A stretch of 64,000 bases of DNA from Pseudoclavibacter sp. AY1F1 (lineage in GTDB: Bacteria; Actinomycetota; Actinomycetes; Actinomycetales; Microbacteriaceae). Positions 44,941 to 53,611 of this stretch are shown here, one piece after another. Position 1 is the stretch's first letter. Each line of letters begins with the position of its first letter. A program made the translations under genes and the position numbers. The notes under the pieces were generated by a model. That model worked only from the letters and a program-made list of their open reading frames with translations. It ran no database searches and was not told the DNA's origin. Location of the stretch: assembly GCF_002931075.1 (NCBI RefSeq), contig NZ_PSTQ01000007.1, positions 1 to 64,000 of the forward strand. The letters run 5' to 3'.

Positions 44941-45666
44941 TCACGCTTTACCCCGAAGTACACGACTTACGAGCAATCCAAACGCCATCAGAACAACGTA
45001 GGTAACAACCCCGCCAACCAATAGAAGGTCGTTTCCAGCAACCTGAGTGCCGCCTTCGCAGATGCCCGCCTGCGACGTTACTGACGCAAGCAAAATATTC
45101 CCCGCAGTCACGACGCCAGCTGCAGCAAAAATCACCATCTCAGGCTGGAAAGGCAGCAGGCCACCAATAAGCAGCACAACGATTATTCCCAAGACAATGA
45201 CGGGGAGTCCCGTCCGGCCGAGTCCGATGGCATCCAAGCCTCCCGGAGCCATGATGAATGCGACTATCTCGACGCCACCAAAGAGACCAAGCCCCAGACT
45301 TGGTAGTGGTCTATCCCCGATCGTGGCACTAGCGAAGACGGCGCCCGCGGTGAGAATCAAAAGAAGAAGTACTAGCGCATACCGTCCCACCAGCTCCCCG
45401 ACACCGAGATCAACACAACCCGAACCGGACAGCAACGCCCAAATTGCGGGTATCGAGGCCACGACGCCAATAATCGAGAAAGCGAGTTCAGCGAGCACAG
45501 AAGTCGCCGGGACGAGAATGGCAATCATAGTCGCAAGAGCGACAAAGAACGCAACGTTCGGACCCGGCAGTCCAATCGCTGAGAGAGCACAGGTCGCCAG
45601 TAACCCCATTGCGAATTTGTAGAGATTGCCACCTGAGTTGAGTAAGCTGGCCCGCTTCTTGGGCAT
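44941..45666 (-). CDS. Hypothetical multi-pass membrane protein (241 aa)
   Basis: I do not recognise a family. After a short basic start (MPKKRASLLNSGGNLYK) there are about seven hydrophobic segments separated by short loops, with isolated Cys residues (SGSGCVDLG and QAGICEGG) in what would be loops on one side, and a basic end (SRVLRGKA). ATG 45666 has GGAAG upstream; a TTG one codon earlier is less likely. It may be the first or last passenger of the island. Position between the IS and the Hsp70-GTPase operon, on the same strand as that operon, makes a link possible but unproven. Confidence 0.65.
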   Translation of the reverse strand: MPKKRASLLNSGGNLYKFAMGLLATCALSAIGLPGPNVAFFVALATMIAILVPATSVLAELAFSIIGVVASIPAIWALLSGSGCVDLGVGELVGRYALVLLLLILTAGAVFASATIGDRPLPSLGLGLFGGVEIVAFIMAPGGLDAIGLGRTGLPVIVLGIIVVLLIGGLLPFQPEMVIFAAAGVVTAGNILLASVTSQAGICEGGTQVAGNDLLLVGGVVTYVVLMAFGLLVSRVLRGKA

Positions 45667-46089
45667 CAATCTTCCACTCTCTTCACCATTGGCAGTTAGA
45701 ATCTGGACGCCCGCTACATCTCAGTACGCAATGCACGCGATGAATCTGGACGCATTGGCCATTTCCAGGGCCTACCTAGTCTGCGAGAACGCAGGGAACC
45801 CGCGGTTCGTTGATGCGCCGCGTTTGTCGAGGAATTGAACAGATTACACGTAAGGCAGCTTTCAGTCGCCTGCGGAGACGCCCTGCCTGGATCTGCTAAT
45901 CGTGACTGGCGACCGCAACTTCTGACGCCTTTGCGTCCACCAAACGGATACATGCAGAGTGTTAGCGGACCTGACCAACCCTGATCCTCTAACGTCAAGC
46001 CTCTCGACTGAATAAGCGAATGAGGCCGCGCCGCAGAGAAACTTGCTGACGAACACGAGGGCGCGTTCTGTGGAACTACGATCGGTGTG
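45667..46089. other. Non-coding stretch
   Basis: About 420 bp with no supported gene. A long minus-strand open frame across it (about 190 codons) runs over the small zinc-protein gene in another frame and has no coding character. Confidence 0.45.
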
Positions 46090-46236
46090 CTAGCTAACGT
46101 CGTTCCCGCAGTACGGGCACTTGTATGCGTCTCCACGAGAGCCGAAAGAGTTCTTGAACACGGTGTGACCCTTGGTGCAACTGGATTCGAGATTCCAATT
46201 GCCACTGGCGATCTTGGCAGCTTCGGTCTTGAACAT
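46090..46236 (-). CDS. Small zinc-binding-like protein (48 aa)
   Basis: Very short gene with a good start: GTAGGAG sits 7-8 bases ahead of ATG 46236. The product begins MFKTEAAKIASGNWNLESSC and ends with KCPYCGNDVS. A Cys-x3-His pair (CTKGH, residues ~23-27) followed by CPYC (~40-43) gives a plausible four-ligand zinc site. The first ~20 residues could form a helix. I cannot name the family. It lies 400 bp downstream of the VWA gene on the same strand and may be a late part of the island operon or an independent gene. Confidence 0.65.
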   Translation of the reverse strand: MFKTEAAKIASGNWNLESSCTKGHTVFKNSFGSRGDAYKCPYCGNDVS

Positions 46237-46633
46237 TCTGTAGCTCCTACGTGTTCGTCTCGGATACGAGTGACGGCGCCAGGCACCTTCAGGACTGACG
46301 TTAGTCAATTTCGCGTTGTAGTGAAATGGGTAAGTTTACCCTGAGGACCGGGTACCAACACATCTACTACTACCGGCAGTCAGCGCCTCATGGATCAGTC
46401 ACACCTTGTTTGAACTAGCCTTTGGCCGGTGCCGAGTAGGTGATAAAGACGAATTCTCGCACGCGGACTTATCGCTCGACGCTCCATTAAGAGACAGCGC
46501 AAAAGAGCACGAAGATCGATCCTTCATCGATTCGGCCCGCGGCTTTGTCGTAGCTAGTGGACCAACCCATCTTCAGATCGCTTTCCAGTGAGTAGCGCGA
46601 CAGTTGACACCGATTACACACGCCTCGAAGGCG
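46237..46633. other. Non-coding stretch downstream of the ten-gene operon
   Basis: About 400 bp between the VWA stop and the small zinc-protein gene. No convincing frame, and no strong hairpin that would clearly terminate the operon was found by eye. Confidence 0.4.
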
Positions 46634-47284
46634 TCAACGTCTAGAACGTCGGGCAGTCATACGTCGTGCCAAACCATGAATATCATCACTCAATGTCTCA
46701 GTCGTTGCGGCGTGGGGGGAGCCCGAGGCGTTCTCGGTCTCAATGCCTGCCATCTCAGCCGCGCTGGTATCTCCGAGCCCCAAGGTGAGAATCCGGATGC
46801 CCCGCGAACCCACACGCCCGGATAGTGTCCGGGCGTGCGCCGCGTGCGGCCCCAGATCACCGTCACCGAAGACAGCAATGACGCGGTCCTTCACATCGAG
46901 GTCGAAGAGCATCGATTCGGCGAGCTCGAGGCCGGGGACAACGTCGTTACCTCCGGTATATCCCGAGGCTCGCGAGAGGAGCTTCCTCGCAGCTCTTCCA
47001 TCGCCTGTCGGCGATACCTGAGCCGCAACCGCCTGATTCCAAAGAATGAGCCCAACGTCATAGTCGCCTGCGATCGCCTCTTCTATAAAGCGCTCGCAAC
47101 CACTCACCGCGCGTTCAAGGTTTGTTCTTCCAGCCGATTTCATTCGCATCGAACCACTCACATCAAGCATAAGGACAACGGCCCCTGAGTTTCCGAACCG
47201 CTTTTCGAGCAGTTCCAGATTGTGTCCTGGCTTCCACTCAGTCACTCCCTCCGCGGCGAAGGATTTCTTGATCCAACCAGTCAT
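46634..47284 (-). CDS. VWA domain protein, last gene of the Hsp70-GTPase operon (216 aa)
   Basis: A single von Willebrand A domain with an intact MIDAS: DVSGSM (41-46), a Thr in SGYTGGNDVVPGLEL, and Asp in AVFGDGDLG. The ~30 residues before it are a short basic/aromatic segment. VWA proteins bind partner proteins through a divalent metal and are often paired with ATPases or GTPases. The start ATG at 47284 lies 4 bp after the Hsp70-B stop, so the two are co-transcribed. I infer an adaptor that senses or presents a substrate to Hsp70-B or the GTPases. No membrane segment or signal peptide. Confidence 0.9.
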   Translation of the reverse strand: MTGWIKKSFAAEGVTEWKPGHNLELLEKRFGNSGAVVLMLDVSGSMRMKSAGRTNLERAVSGCERFIEEAIAGDYDVGLILWNQAVAAQVSPTGDGRAARKLLSRASGYTGGNDVVPGLELAESMLFDLDVKDRVIAVFGDGDLGPHAAHARTLSGRVGSRGIRILTLGLGDTSAAEMAGIETENASGSPHAATTETLSDDIHGLARRMTARRSRR

Positions 47285-47288
47285 TCGA

Positions 47289-48857
47289 TCACCTCAACAT
47301 CCGTAAGTGACGAGTCGTTGCCTGCTGCGCCGTGGTCTCTGCATCATCCAAAACCCCGTGCATGAAGGACTCGATAGCGACGGGCAGTTGTCTGCGCCCG
47401 GCGCTCGCCTGCAGTCGGATCCGCCCGTCGTCCGAGATCGTTAACTGTAGGGTTATCCTCGAGCCGGCGGGCCCGTCTGGGAGCCCGGAGAGCTCGGCCT
47501 CAATGAGCGGCCGATTGTCGGCGATGCTCGGCGACGCTTTGTTGCCCGCTTGCTCGTACAGCCGAACGCGAACGCGGTCCTGATTCTTCACTATAGTCGC
47601 GACGTTGAAGGCCAGATCTTGGACTGGAAGTGGTGTATTCGCGGGGACGAAGTGCAGAACGTAGGGTTCCTCGAAATATGGGTCATGGCTCGTATGAACA
47701 AGCACGCCAATCGAGCGAGGGATAACGGAAGTTATTCGGGGGCTACAGGCCCCCATTGACCTTATACCCCCAATCGTGATGGCCCGCTGCTGTTGCTTGG
47801 CCAGTAACTGCTCTGCAAGGATAGATGCGCCGCGGGCCACCGCTCGGTCAGGGTCGGTGAGCATCACGGGCAACGAATACCGAGTCGCGAGCATCTTGCG
47901 AATCATGGGCATGCGCGTTGAACCTCCAACGAGGACAATCTGGTCGACGCTCGGAGCACCCACTTCATGGGCGGCGGAGATGACTCGGTCAGTCGCGGCG
48001 CTGGTCCTCAGCAGCAGGTCGCTGGTCACTTCCTCAAACTTCTCCCGCGAGATCCTGAGTTCTATGTTCCTCCCCTGCAAGCGAACTCGCTCGGTGACCA
48101 CATGCGCGCCAGTGAGCTTCCGCTTGATCTTCTCTGAAGCGGATTCTATGGCCGCAACAACCGCCTCTTCGAAGCGAAGCTCCTCTCCATCATCTAGCGC
48201 GGCGACTTCATCCCAGAGCAGGTCTTGAATTCTGGCATCCCAGTCCAACCCTCCGAGTCTTGATTCTCCGTCAACCGCCCAAACCCGGTGCTGCCCTCCG
48301 TCAATCCCCACGACGGCGACATCGAAGGTGCCGCCACCTAGGTCATAGATGAGCGACGTCTTCTCGGTCTCGAGAGCGAGCCCATACGCATACGCCGCCG
48401 CAACGGGTTCGGCGAGCAACTCGGAACAGTCGATCCCCGCAATTCGGGCGGCTGTTGCTGTCGCCTCTTTCTCGGCGACGCCAAAGTAAGCGGGCACGGT
48501 TATCACGGCCTGTAGTTGTTCACGGGGAACACCAAGCGTCGTTGCAGCATCATCTGCGAGACGGGAAAGGAGAAGGGCCGAGATACCTTCGGGTGTCAGC
48601 GTTGCACCCGCAAATTCCAGGATGTGGTCTCTGCCCATGTGCCGCTTGATCCCAACGATCACGTTATCCGGGTCTGTCCTTGCAAGGTGCTTGGCCTCCT
48701 CGCCTACGGTGACGTCGCCGCGGTCACTGATGTGCACGATAGACGGCGTGAGTTCAGTACCCGAGGGCGTGGGAATAACGGTCTCCGTGCCGTCTGACGA
48801 ATAGTGGACCACGCACGAATATGTTGTCCCTAGATCAATGCCGACACTTTTCGTCAT
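47289..48857 (-). CDS. Hsp70 family protein B, lid-less (522 aa)
   Basis: A DnaK-like ATPase domain fills residues 1-~365: GIDLGTTYS (phosphate 1), Lys71 in IKRHMG, the VITVPAYFGVAEKEAT segment, YDLGGGTFDVAVVG (171-185, phosphate 2) and IVLVGGSTRMPMI (adenosine). A shortened beta substrate-binding domain (~380-500) follows, with LYEQAGN in place of the DnaK YQGE region. The helical lid and the acidic C-terminal tail of DnaK are missing; DnaK is ~100 residues longer. So it probably keeps ATP-driven clamping but with altered or partner-borne client binding. Second of two Hsp70s in the operon; shares architecture with Hsp70-A but is clearly diverged. Confidence 0.95.
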   Translation of the reverse strand: MTKSVGIDLGTTYSCVVHYSSDGTETVIPTPSGTELTPSIVHISDRGDVTVGEEAKHLARTDPDNVIVGIKRHMGRDHILEFAGATLTPEGISALLLSRLADDAATTLGVPREQLQAVITVPAYFGVAEKEATATAARIAGIDCSELLAEPVAAAYAYGLALETEKTSLIYDLGGGTFDVAVVGIDGGQHRVWAVDGESRLGGLDWDARIQDLLWDEVAALDDGEELRFEEAVVAAIESASEKIKRKLTGAHVVTERVRLQGRNIELRISREKFEEVTSDLLLRTSAATDRVISAAHEVGAPSVDQIVLVGGSTRMPMIRKMLATRYSLPVMLTDPDRAVARGASILAEQLLAKQQQRAITIGGIRSMGACSPRITSVIPRSIGVLVHTSHDPYFEEPYVLHFVPANTPLPVQDLAFNVATIVKNQDRVRVRLYEQAGNKASPSIADNRPLIEAELSGLPDGPAGSRITLQLTISDDGRIRLQASAGRRQLPVAIESFMHGVLDDAETTAQQATTRHLRMLR

Positions 48858-48882
48858 CGCGTTACCTGTCTATTCGCGTCGT

Positions 48883-49689
48883 TCATCCGTTTAAGAGTGT
48901 CCGGAGCTCAGCGTCAGTCGCGTTCTCAGCGTAAGACTGAGGAGTGGCGCGCAGTACATCCAGAATATCGGGCAGCCCAACTAGGGGTACGTGCCCTGGC
49001 CAGGCCGTCCCCCTTGCAATTTCGCCGAGGCCAGCGTTCGTCGGAATGAGGACTACGTAGGCACGCACGTCGTGGTCAGGGAATAGCGCCTTGAAGCGGG
49101 AATGAGCCATCTTCATGTTGCGCGACATCCTTCGAGGAGAACCAATCTCTCTGCCAGTCGGGTTATCCCGGCACAGCAGATAATCTCCGTCGGGGCTAAA
49201 CCAGGTAACGTCGCCGGATGCGTAGTACTTGAGGTCGAGCAGTAGCATTGAGCGCCCCTGCACAATCACACAATCAATGTCGGTCTGAAATTTGGGGTCT
49301 CGTCGCGCTTTCCTCCCTTCAGCAGGCATAGCCACCGACCAATACGAAGACCCAGCGTCGATGAGACCCGTGGAACAGAGCGCCTTATAAAAGCCCATTT
49401 CGCCGAGCTGACCAGAGTGCACACGGTTGGCTTCAAATTTTGTGTCGAAAAGACCCAGTCCGGCTGTACCTTTGGCGTGGATCGAGATGAGCGGCTGCTG
49501 CGATTTCAGAATATTGGGCTCGAAGCCGGTCAGAGCGCCTGAACTTGTAGCACGTGGGATCGTTGTCGGCCTATGGCCAGGTCCGGGACCAGGAGCCTTA
49601 GATGAGGAAGCCTTGGGCGCTTGCTTGAAACCTTGTTGTGGTCGCTTCCTACTGGTCAGCCAAGACGCAAGATTCTGGATGACGGACAC
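48883..49689 (-). CDS. NERD-like nuclease-related protein (268 aa)
   Basis: A Pro/Ser/Lys-rich N-terminal linker (~1-65) precedes a restriction-endonuclease-like fold. The NERD pattern is visible: GQLGEMGFYKAL (E97), FQTDIDCVIVQGRSMLLLDLKYYASGD (D139, D152, K154), giving a PD-(D/E)xK-type active site. A following region (DVRAYVVLIPTNAGLGEIARG) matches the family's beta section. NERD domains are associated with DNA processing in mobile elements and defence loci. It would be the effector if this locus is a conflict system. Starts at 49689, adjacent to the stop of the small membrane gene with no gap. Confidence 0.82.
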   Translation of the reverse strand: MSVIQNLASWLTSRKRPQQGFKQAPKASSSKAPGPGPGHRPTTIPRATSSGALTGFEPNILKSQQPLISIHAKGTAGLGLFDTKFEANRVHSGQLGEMGFYKALCSTGLIDAGSSYWSVAMPAEGRKARRDPKFQTDIDCVIVQGRSMLLLDLKYYASGDVTWFSPDGDYLLCRDNPTGREIGSPRRMSRNMKMAHSRFKALFPDHDVRAYVVLIPTNAGLGEIARGTAWPGHVPLVGLPDILDVLRATPQSYAENATDAELRTLLNG

Positions 49690-49917
49690 CTAGCCACCCC
49701 AAGGGAACTTGAAGGTGGCGTTCGCCCATGCGGAGAAAGTTTGCGAGAACTCGTAGTACTGCGTCACGGCATTCACTCCGTTACCGTCGGTTGCTGCCCA
49801 GGTCAGCACGGCCGCGAAGAGCATCAACAGGACTAGCAGCTGAGTCGCGGATACGATATTGCGGAAGCGCCAATAGCGCTTTGGCAGGTGATCGATCATG
49901 GTGTTTTTCGTGCTCAC
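49690..49917 (-). CDS. Small single-pass membrane protein (75 aa)
   Basis: A basic start (MSTKNTMIDHLPKRYWRFRN) leads into one hydrophobic helix (~21-43, IVSATQLLVLLMLFAAVLTWA), then ~30 residues ending TFKFPWGG. By the positive-inside rule the N-terminus is cytoplasmic. It starts within the stop of the membrane GTPase gene (4-bp ATGA overlap) and abuts the NERD gene. No family recognised. It may be an accessory anchor for the GTPase or NERD protein. Confidence 0.85.
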   Translation of the reverse strand: MSTKNTMIDHLPKRYWRFRNIVSATQLLVLLMLFAAVLTWAATDGNGVNAVTQYYEFSQTFSAWANATFKFPWGG

Positions 49918-51581
49918 GCTCGGACCTCCGACTCCACTGCTACCGGGGTCTCCGGGGATGCGACGGAAGAGATTGCTGCACCGCCGTGGTTGAGCACGGT
50001 CCAGTCAATGACTCTGAGCGGGTTCAACGGAGCGTCCTCCGGTTGACGGTGGACGGAGTCCACCGCGAAGTAGCGAACGTTGGTGAAGTCCATTTCGATA
50101 CGTCGAGCTAGCCTGTCTCCGCCGTGGGCGGTGAGCCAATTGCGGATGCCATCGCTCTCGTGCGGAACGGGATCTCCCGCGAACACCTGCGATGCTATGT
50201 CTGTTTTGGTCAGGACTACCGCGAGCTTTCGTTTCCCGAGGTTGACGCCATCATCGCGTAGTCGGTCCACGACGCTTCCGTACGAGTCGTTTGGCGAGCC
50301 CTGTGCAACCTCGGCTGAACTCGCAACGGGATGCAGCTTCAGCTGCTGGTTGACGTCCTCGATGCTTAGAGGGTCCAGGATAAAGACCAGCGTGTTTGAG
50401 ATGTCGAGATAGCCGAGAGAGCGCGAGCCTTCAGCCCGAACGAAGTTCTCTCCAGCGGCGTCCATGAGGTGCAGCTCGAACGTGGCACCAGCATACGAGA
50501 CCTCGAACGGGAGTCCCTCTGGGCGCTCGAGCCGCTGCGTCTTGAGCGGGGCTCGCCCTGCATCCGACTCCTCCACGGAATTCATGAGGAATTGGTCTGC
50601 GGTGCCGCTAAGAGGCGTCAACCTGAGATCGTCGGTGCTGTCTAAATGCTTATCGTGGAGCCCGACCGCACTGGCCGCGAGGAATTGCGTCTTGCCCGAG
50701 CCAACCGTCCCAAAGACAGGTATGACGACAACACGTCTCGTTCCGGAACCGGAAGGAAGTTCCTTTTCGCAGTGAGGGCAAAGGGCGATCAGAGCCCGAG
50801 ATGCACGGGCCACGGTGAGGGGCAGCGCCTCCGCGCATTCGCAGATACGGGTACGGATACCGAGCGGTCCCGGTGCCATGTCGCGATGCGTGCGAGCGCA
50901 GCTCGGATCGGAGCAACGGAAACTCGGCATATCCGTCTCGCGGTAGCAGTGCGTGCACCTCACAAGTGCATTGCTGCTTTTCATGTGACGGAGCTCGCGC
51001 TGCCGTAGGAAAAACGAAGCTAGGCGCTGACTGACGGACACGACAAGGCGGAACAACGCCGAGATCACCAGCCACAACAGACTCCCAGTCCAAATGCCCA
51101 GCGTGAGTCCGAATGTGGGTATACCTAAGACTACGAACCAAAGGACACGAGAGACGGCCTTGACTGCTAGGTGCTCGCCCACGGGCCACGCTCTTGACGA
51201 GCCCATATGGATCGCACCGGTTAGTCGTTTGGTCTCGGTGAGCACCCCGCCCTGGTCCAGATGTAGCTGGTAGGGAACATACACCGGCCACGCAGCATCC
51301 CAACCGAAGTTCGCAGATGCGCCTCTCGGGGGGCCGCTGAATACATCTCCGGCGACCACAGCACTTGGGGAGGCGACCTGGGATACCGTCTGCGATTTTC
51401 CTCGGAGAAGCCGGATCGGTAGCACATTGCCCCAGACGAGTCCAACAACGAAGGCAAGAGCCGCAACGATAATCGCGTAGCCGATGACAAAGCCGAGGAT
51501 CCGAGCGACGACGACGACGACGATCCAGATCAGGAAAACCACTATGATTGCGCCGATTATGAACGCGATGACGTAGGGCAT
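49914..51581 (-). CDS. Membrane-anchored zinc-ribbon TRAFAC-type GTPase (555 aa)
   Basis: Two hydrophobic helices in residues 2-50 and two at ~143-185 anchor the protein. A Cys-rich section follows (CTHC at 209-212, CSDPSC, CEC, CPHC at 268-271; zinc ribbons), then a GTPase-like domain (285-530): P-loop GTVGSGKT (291-298), DAAGE (374-378, switch II equivalent), and TKTD (458-461, a variant of NKxD for guanine). This is the layout of TRAFAC-clade 'double GTPase' proteins paired with GAP1 proteins in predicted conflict systems. The companion GTPase two genes upstream shares the zinc-ribbon plus GTPase order but is soluble. Gap to the GAP1-like gene is 3 bp. Confidence 0.87.
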   Translation of the reverse strand: MPYVIAFIIGAIIVVFLIWIVVVVVARILGFVIGYAIIVAALAFVVGLVWGNVLPIRLLRGKSQTVSQVASPSAVVAGDVFSGPPRGASANFGWDAAWPVYVPYQLHLDQGGVLTETKRLTGAIHMGSSRAWPVGEHLAVKAVSRVLWFVVLGIPTFGLTLGIWTGSLLWLVISALFRLVVSVSQRLASFFLRQRELRHMKSSNALVRCTHCYRETDMPSFRCSDPSCARTHRDMAPGPLGIRTRICECAEALPLTVARASRALIALCPHCEKELPSGSGTRRVVVIPVFGTVGSGKTQFLAASAVGLHDKHLDSTDDLRLTPLSGTADQFLMNSVEESDAGRAPLKTQRLERPEGLPFEVSYAGATFELHLMDAAGENFVRAEGSRSLGYLDISNTLVFILDPLSIEDVNQQLKLHPVASSAEVAQGSPNDSYGSVVDRLRDDGVNLGKRKLAVVLTKTDIASQVFAGDPVPHESDGIRNWLTAHGGDRLARRIEMDFTNVRYFAVDSVHRQPEDAPLNPLRVIDWTVLNHGGAAISSVASPETPVAVESEVRA

Positions 51582-51584
51582 CTC

Positions 51585-53606
51585 TTACTCCTTCTTTTTC
51601 TTACCGAAGAAACCAGCCATCTGGTCGACTATTCCCTTGAATTGGTCGATTGAAGTCGGAATCTTGCGGTCCAGATCATCGAGCCGGTCGGCGGACCGGG
51701 CGTACAGCGCGTCGGTCGGATCACTTTTGAGAAGAGCCGCGACGATAGAAATCCAGGCCGCGACTTCTTTCGATTTGGCCTTTTCAGGATCTTGCGCGAC
51801 GGCGACGTTTAGGAGCGGCTGGAGCTTCGCCCGAAGTGTGTCCGCGACGCCAATCGTGGTGATCCAACTGACAAAGAGTTCTGCGTCTCTCGGCAGCGAT
51901 GCCCCGACAAGGGCGACCTCCCAGGTGCTGATTCCTGGCCGAACGACCATCTCGGAGATCGTTGACGCACGCTCGTCGATCGGTTGGCGGCCCACCTTAG
52001 CGGCAGCTAGCCAAGGACTGAGGCGCTCAATCCCAGCCGTGAGCTTGGTCTCCCTGGCTTCACCTAGAAAGTCCCACTCACCAGCTTCGAGACGAGCCTG
52101 AGTGCGCGAGCCTGCGTGGGCCGTCTCTAAGTTGTCGGCCAGCGCTCCGCGAATCCAATCGAGGAGCTGGTCTCCTGCGAGTCCGTTCTCCAGCGCGGCT
52201 ACGTAGCTCGGGGATTCGAGCGCGTGCACACGGGCACGTTTGAGCGCCGGCGATACCTCCGCGGCTATCAGGTTCCTCCGCAGCGGTTTCGCGAGGACGA
52301 ACAGCGACGGTAGAGCACGCTCATCTGCGTGAGCAATGATCCTGCTCAGCGCCGCGCCGACGACAGACTCGTCAAGGCTCTCCGGCCACTGCCAGGCACC
52401 ATCCGGATTCAGCTCCTCCGTCCAACGGAGCGTCGATTCCGGATCATTCGCCAAGCACCTCAGCGTAGGGTAGAGAACGGCCGAGACCAATCCGTCGATC
52501 CCTGACCTAGCGGCGAATCTGATCGCCCGCGCTGCACGAGCAAAGTCGTCTCCGCCCCGAAGGCCGTAGGCGCCGACTGCAACAGCCAACTCGTCGAGGT
52601 AGAGCTTGAGATCATCTTCGAGCCCACCCCTGGCCAGACCTTCGATGACCCTAACTGCGAGGACCCACTCCTCACGCCCCTTGATCTCTGGTCTCTGCTC
52701 GCCCGTCACCAGGACTGCCCCTGCCGCACCATCTTCTGTGCCGAGGACGGGCATCCAGCGGCGTGCCAGGCCAATGACTTCGAGGGCATCGAACGCATCC
52801 AACCTGCGCACCCATTCCGATACCAGACGGGCAGAGGGAGTGACCTCAATGTCGCTGATCGTGCGTGCCAGCAGGTCCAACGTGTGCGCGCCAACGAGAG
52901 GCCCGTTCTGCAAGTCTGGGTGCACGCCAACGAGTTGCGCACGATTCTGGAACGCATCTGTAACGAACGCACGGTACTCGAGGTCGAGCGCCGCATCCAC
53001 GTCGAGGAGCAGCGAACCTAGGGCGAACCACCGCAACACTGTGTCGAGGTCATCGTGGATAACGACGACTTTGCGGGCCGTGGGTTCACGAGCCTGCTCG
53101 AGCATGCTGACGTATTTCGGAAGTACCTGAAGCGCCCAAGGATCTTCACGCGCCCATTCCAAGAGCGCTTCGGACTCGAAGCTGGGATGGACTTCGATTG
53201 GAGCGAACCACTGATCGCACACTTTACCTGCCGCCTTCTCAAGGCGCCAGGCCGGAGTCGAGTGGAGCTGCGCAGGGCGATATGGCACGATATCGCCGGT
53301 GTTATGCGTGACAATTGCCTGCGTTAGCTGGTTACCGCGGCGTCCGTTGTGAGTCTTGCCGGTGGACACCCCTCGGGAAAGGTAGTGGCGCCCCTCGATC
53401 CGCGCATAGGCCGACGTCGTTGGGTGCTCCACTTCATCTCGGTCTAGCGGCCAGCGGTTGCTGGTCTGATGCAGCATGACTTCTCGGATGTTCCGCATGT
53501 CGACGCCGTCTAGTCCGAAAGAGGCCGACTGGAAGTTGAATCCGTCAACACCGTCGACTGCTTCGTGCCTATCAACATCCGTGAACAGGGCAGTTTCAAA
53601 AGTCAT
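51585..53606 (-). CDS. GAP1-like (GTPase-associated protein 1) large protein (673 aa)
   Basis: The N-terminal region matches my memory of the GAP1-N2 domain: METxLFTDV-type start (MTFETALFTDVDRHEAVDGVDGF), FNFQSASFGLDG, a SAYARIEGRHYLSRG strand, and the diagnostic GRRGNQLTQAIV (88-99) followed by a beta-rich PYRPAQLHSTPAW. The middle and C-terminus (~140-650) are mostly helical, like the GAP1-M/C repeats, and the tail ends in KKKKE. No transmembrane helix. GAP1 proteins are predicted partners of the adjacent double-GTPase proteins, possibly as regulators or target recognisers. An HPD at 229-231 is not in a J-domain context. Spacing to both GTPase genes is 3-5 bp. Confidence 0.78.
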   Translation of the reverse strand: MTFETALFTDVDRHEAVDGVDGFNFQSASFGLDGVDMRNIREVMLHQTSNRWPLDRDEVEHPTTSAYARIEGRHYLSRGVSTGKTHNGRRGNQLTQAIVTHNTGDIVPYRPAQLHSTPAWRLEKAAGKVCDQWFAPIEVHPSFESEALLEWAREDPWALQVLPKYVSMLEQAREPTARKVVVIHDDLDTVLRWFALGSLLLDVDAALDLEYRAFVTDAFQNRAQLVGVHPDLQNGPLVGAHTLDLLARTISDIEVTPSARLVSEWVRRLDAFDALEVIGLARRWMPVLGTEDGAAGAVLVTGEQRPEIKGREEWVLAVRVIEGLARGGLEDDLKLYLDELAVAVGAYGLRGGDDFARAARAIRFAARSGIDGLVSAVLYPTLRCLANDPESTLRWTEELNPDGAWQWPESLDESVVGAALSRIIAHADERALPSLFVLAKPLRRNLIAAEVSPALKRARVHALESPSYVAALENGLAGDQLLDWIRGALADNLETAHAGSRTQARLEAGEWDFLGEARETKLTAGIERLSPWLAAAKVGRQPIDERASTISEMVVRPGISTWEVALVGASLPRDAELFVSWITTIGVADTLRAKLQPLLNVAVAQDPEKAKSKEVAAWISIVAALLKSDPTDALYARSADRLDDLDRKIPTSIDQFKGIVDQMAGFFGKKKKE

Positions 53607-53611
53607 AGCAA

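Noticed and set aside
45714-46286. 190-codon minus-strand frame in the island
   Set aside because: It overlaps the better supported 48-aa zinc protein in another frame, has no ribosome site and shows no domain or coding character.
52914-52922. HPD tripeptide in the GAP1-like protein (residues 229-231) as a possible J-domain
   Set aside because: The surrounding residues (QLVGVHPDLQNGPL) lack the helix II/III pattern of J-domains.
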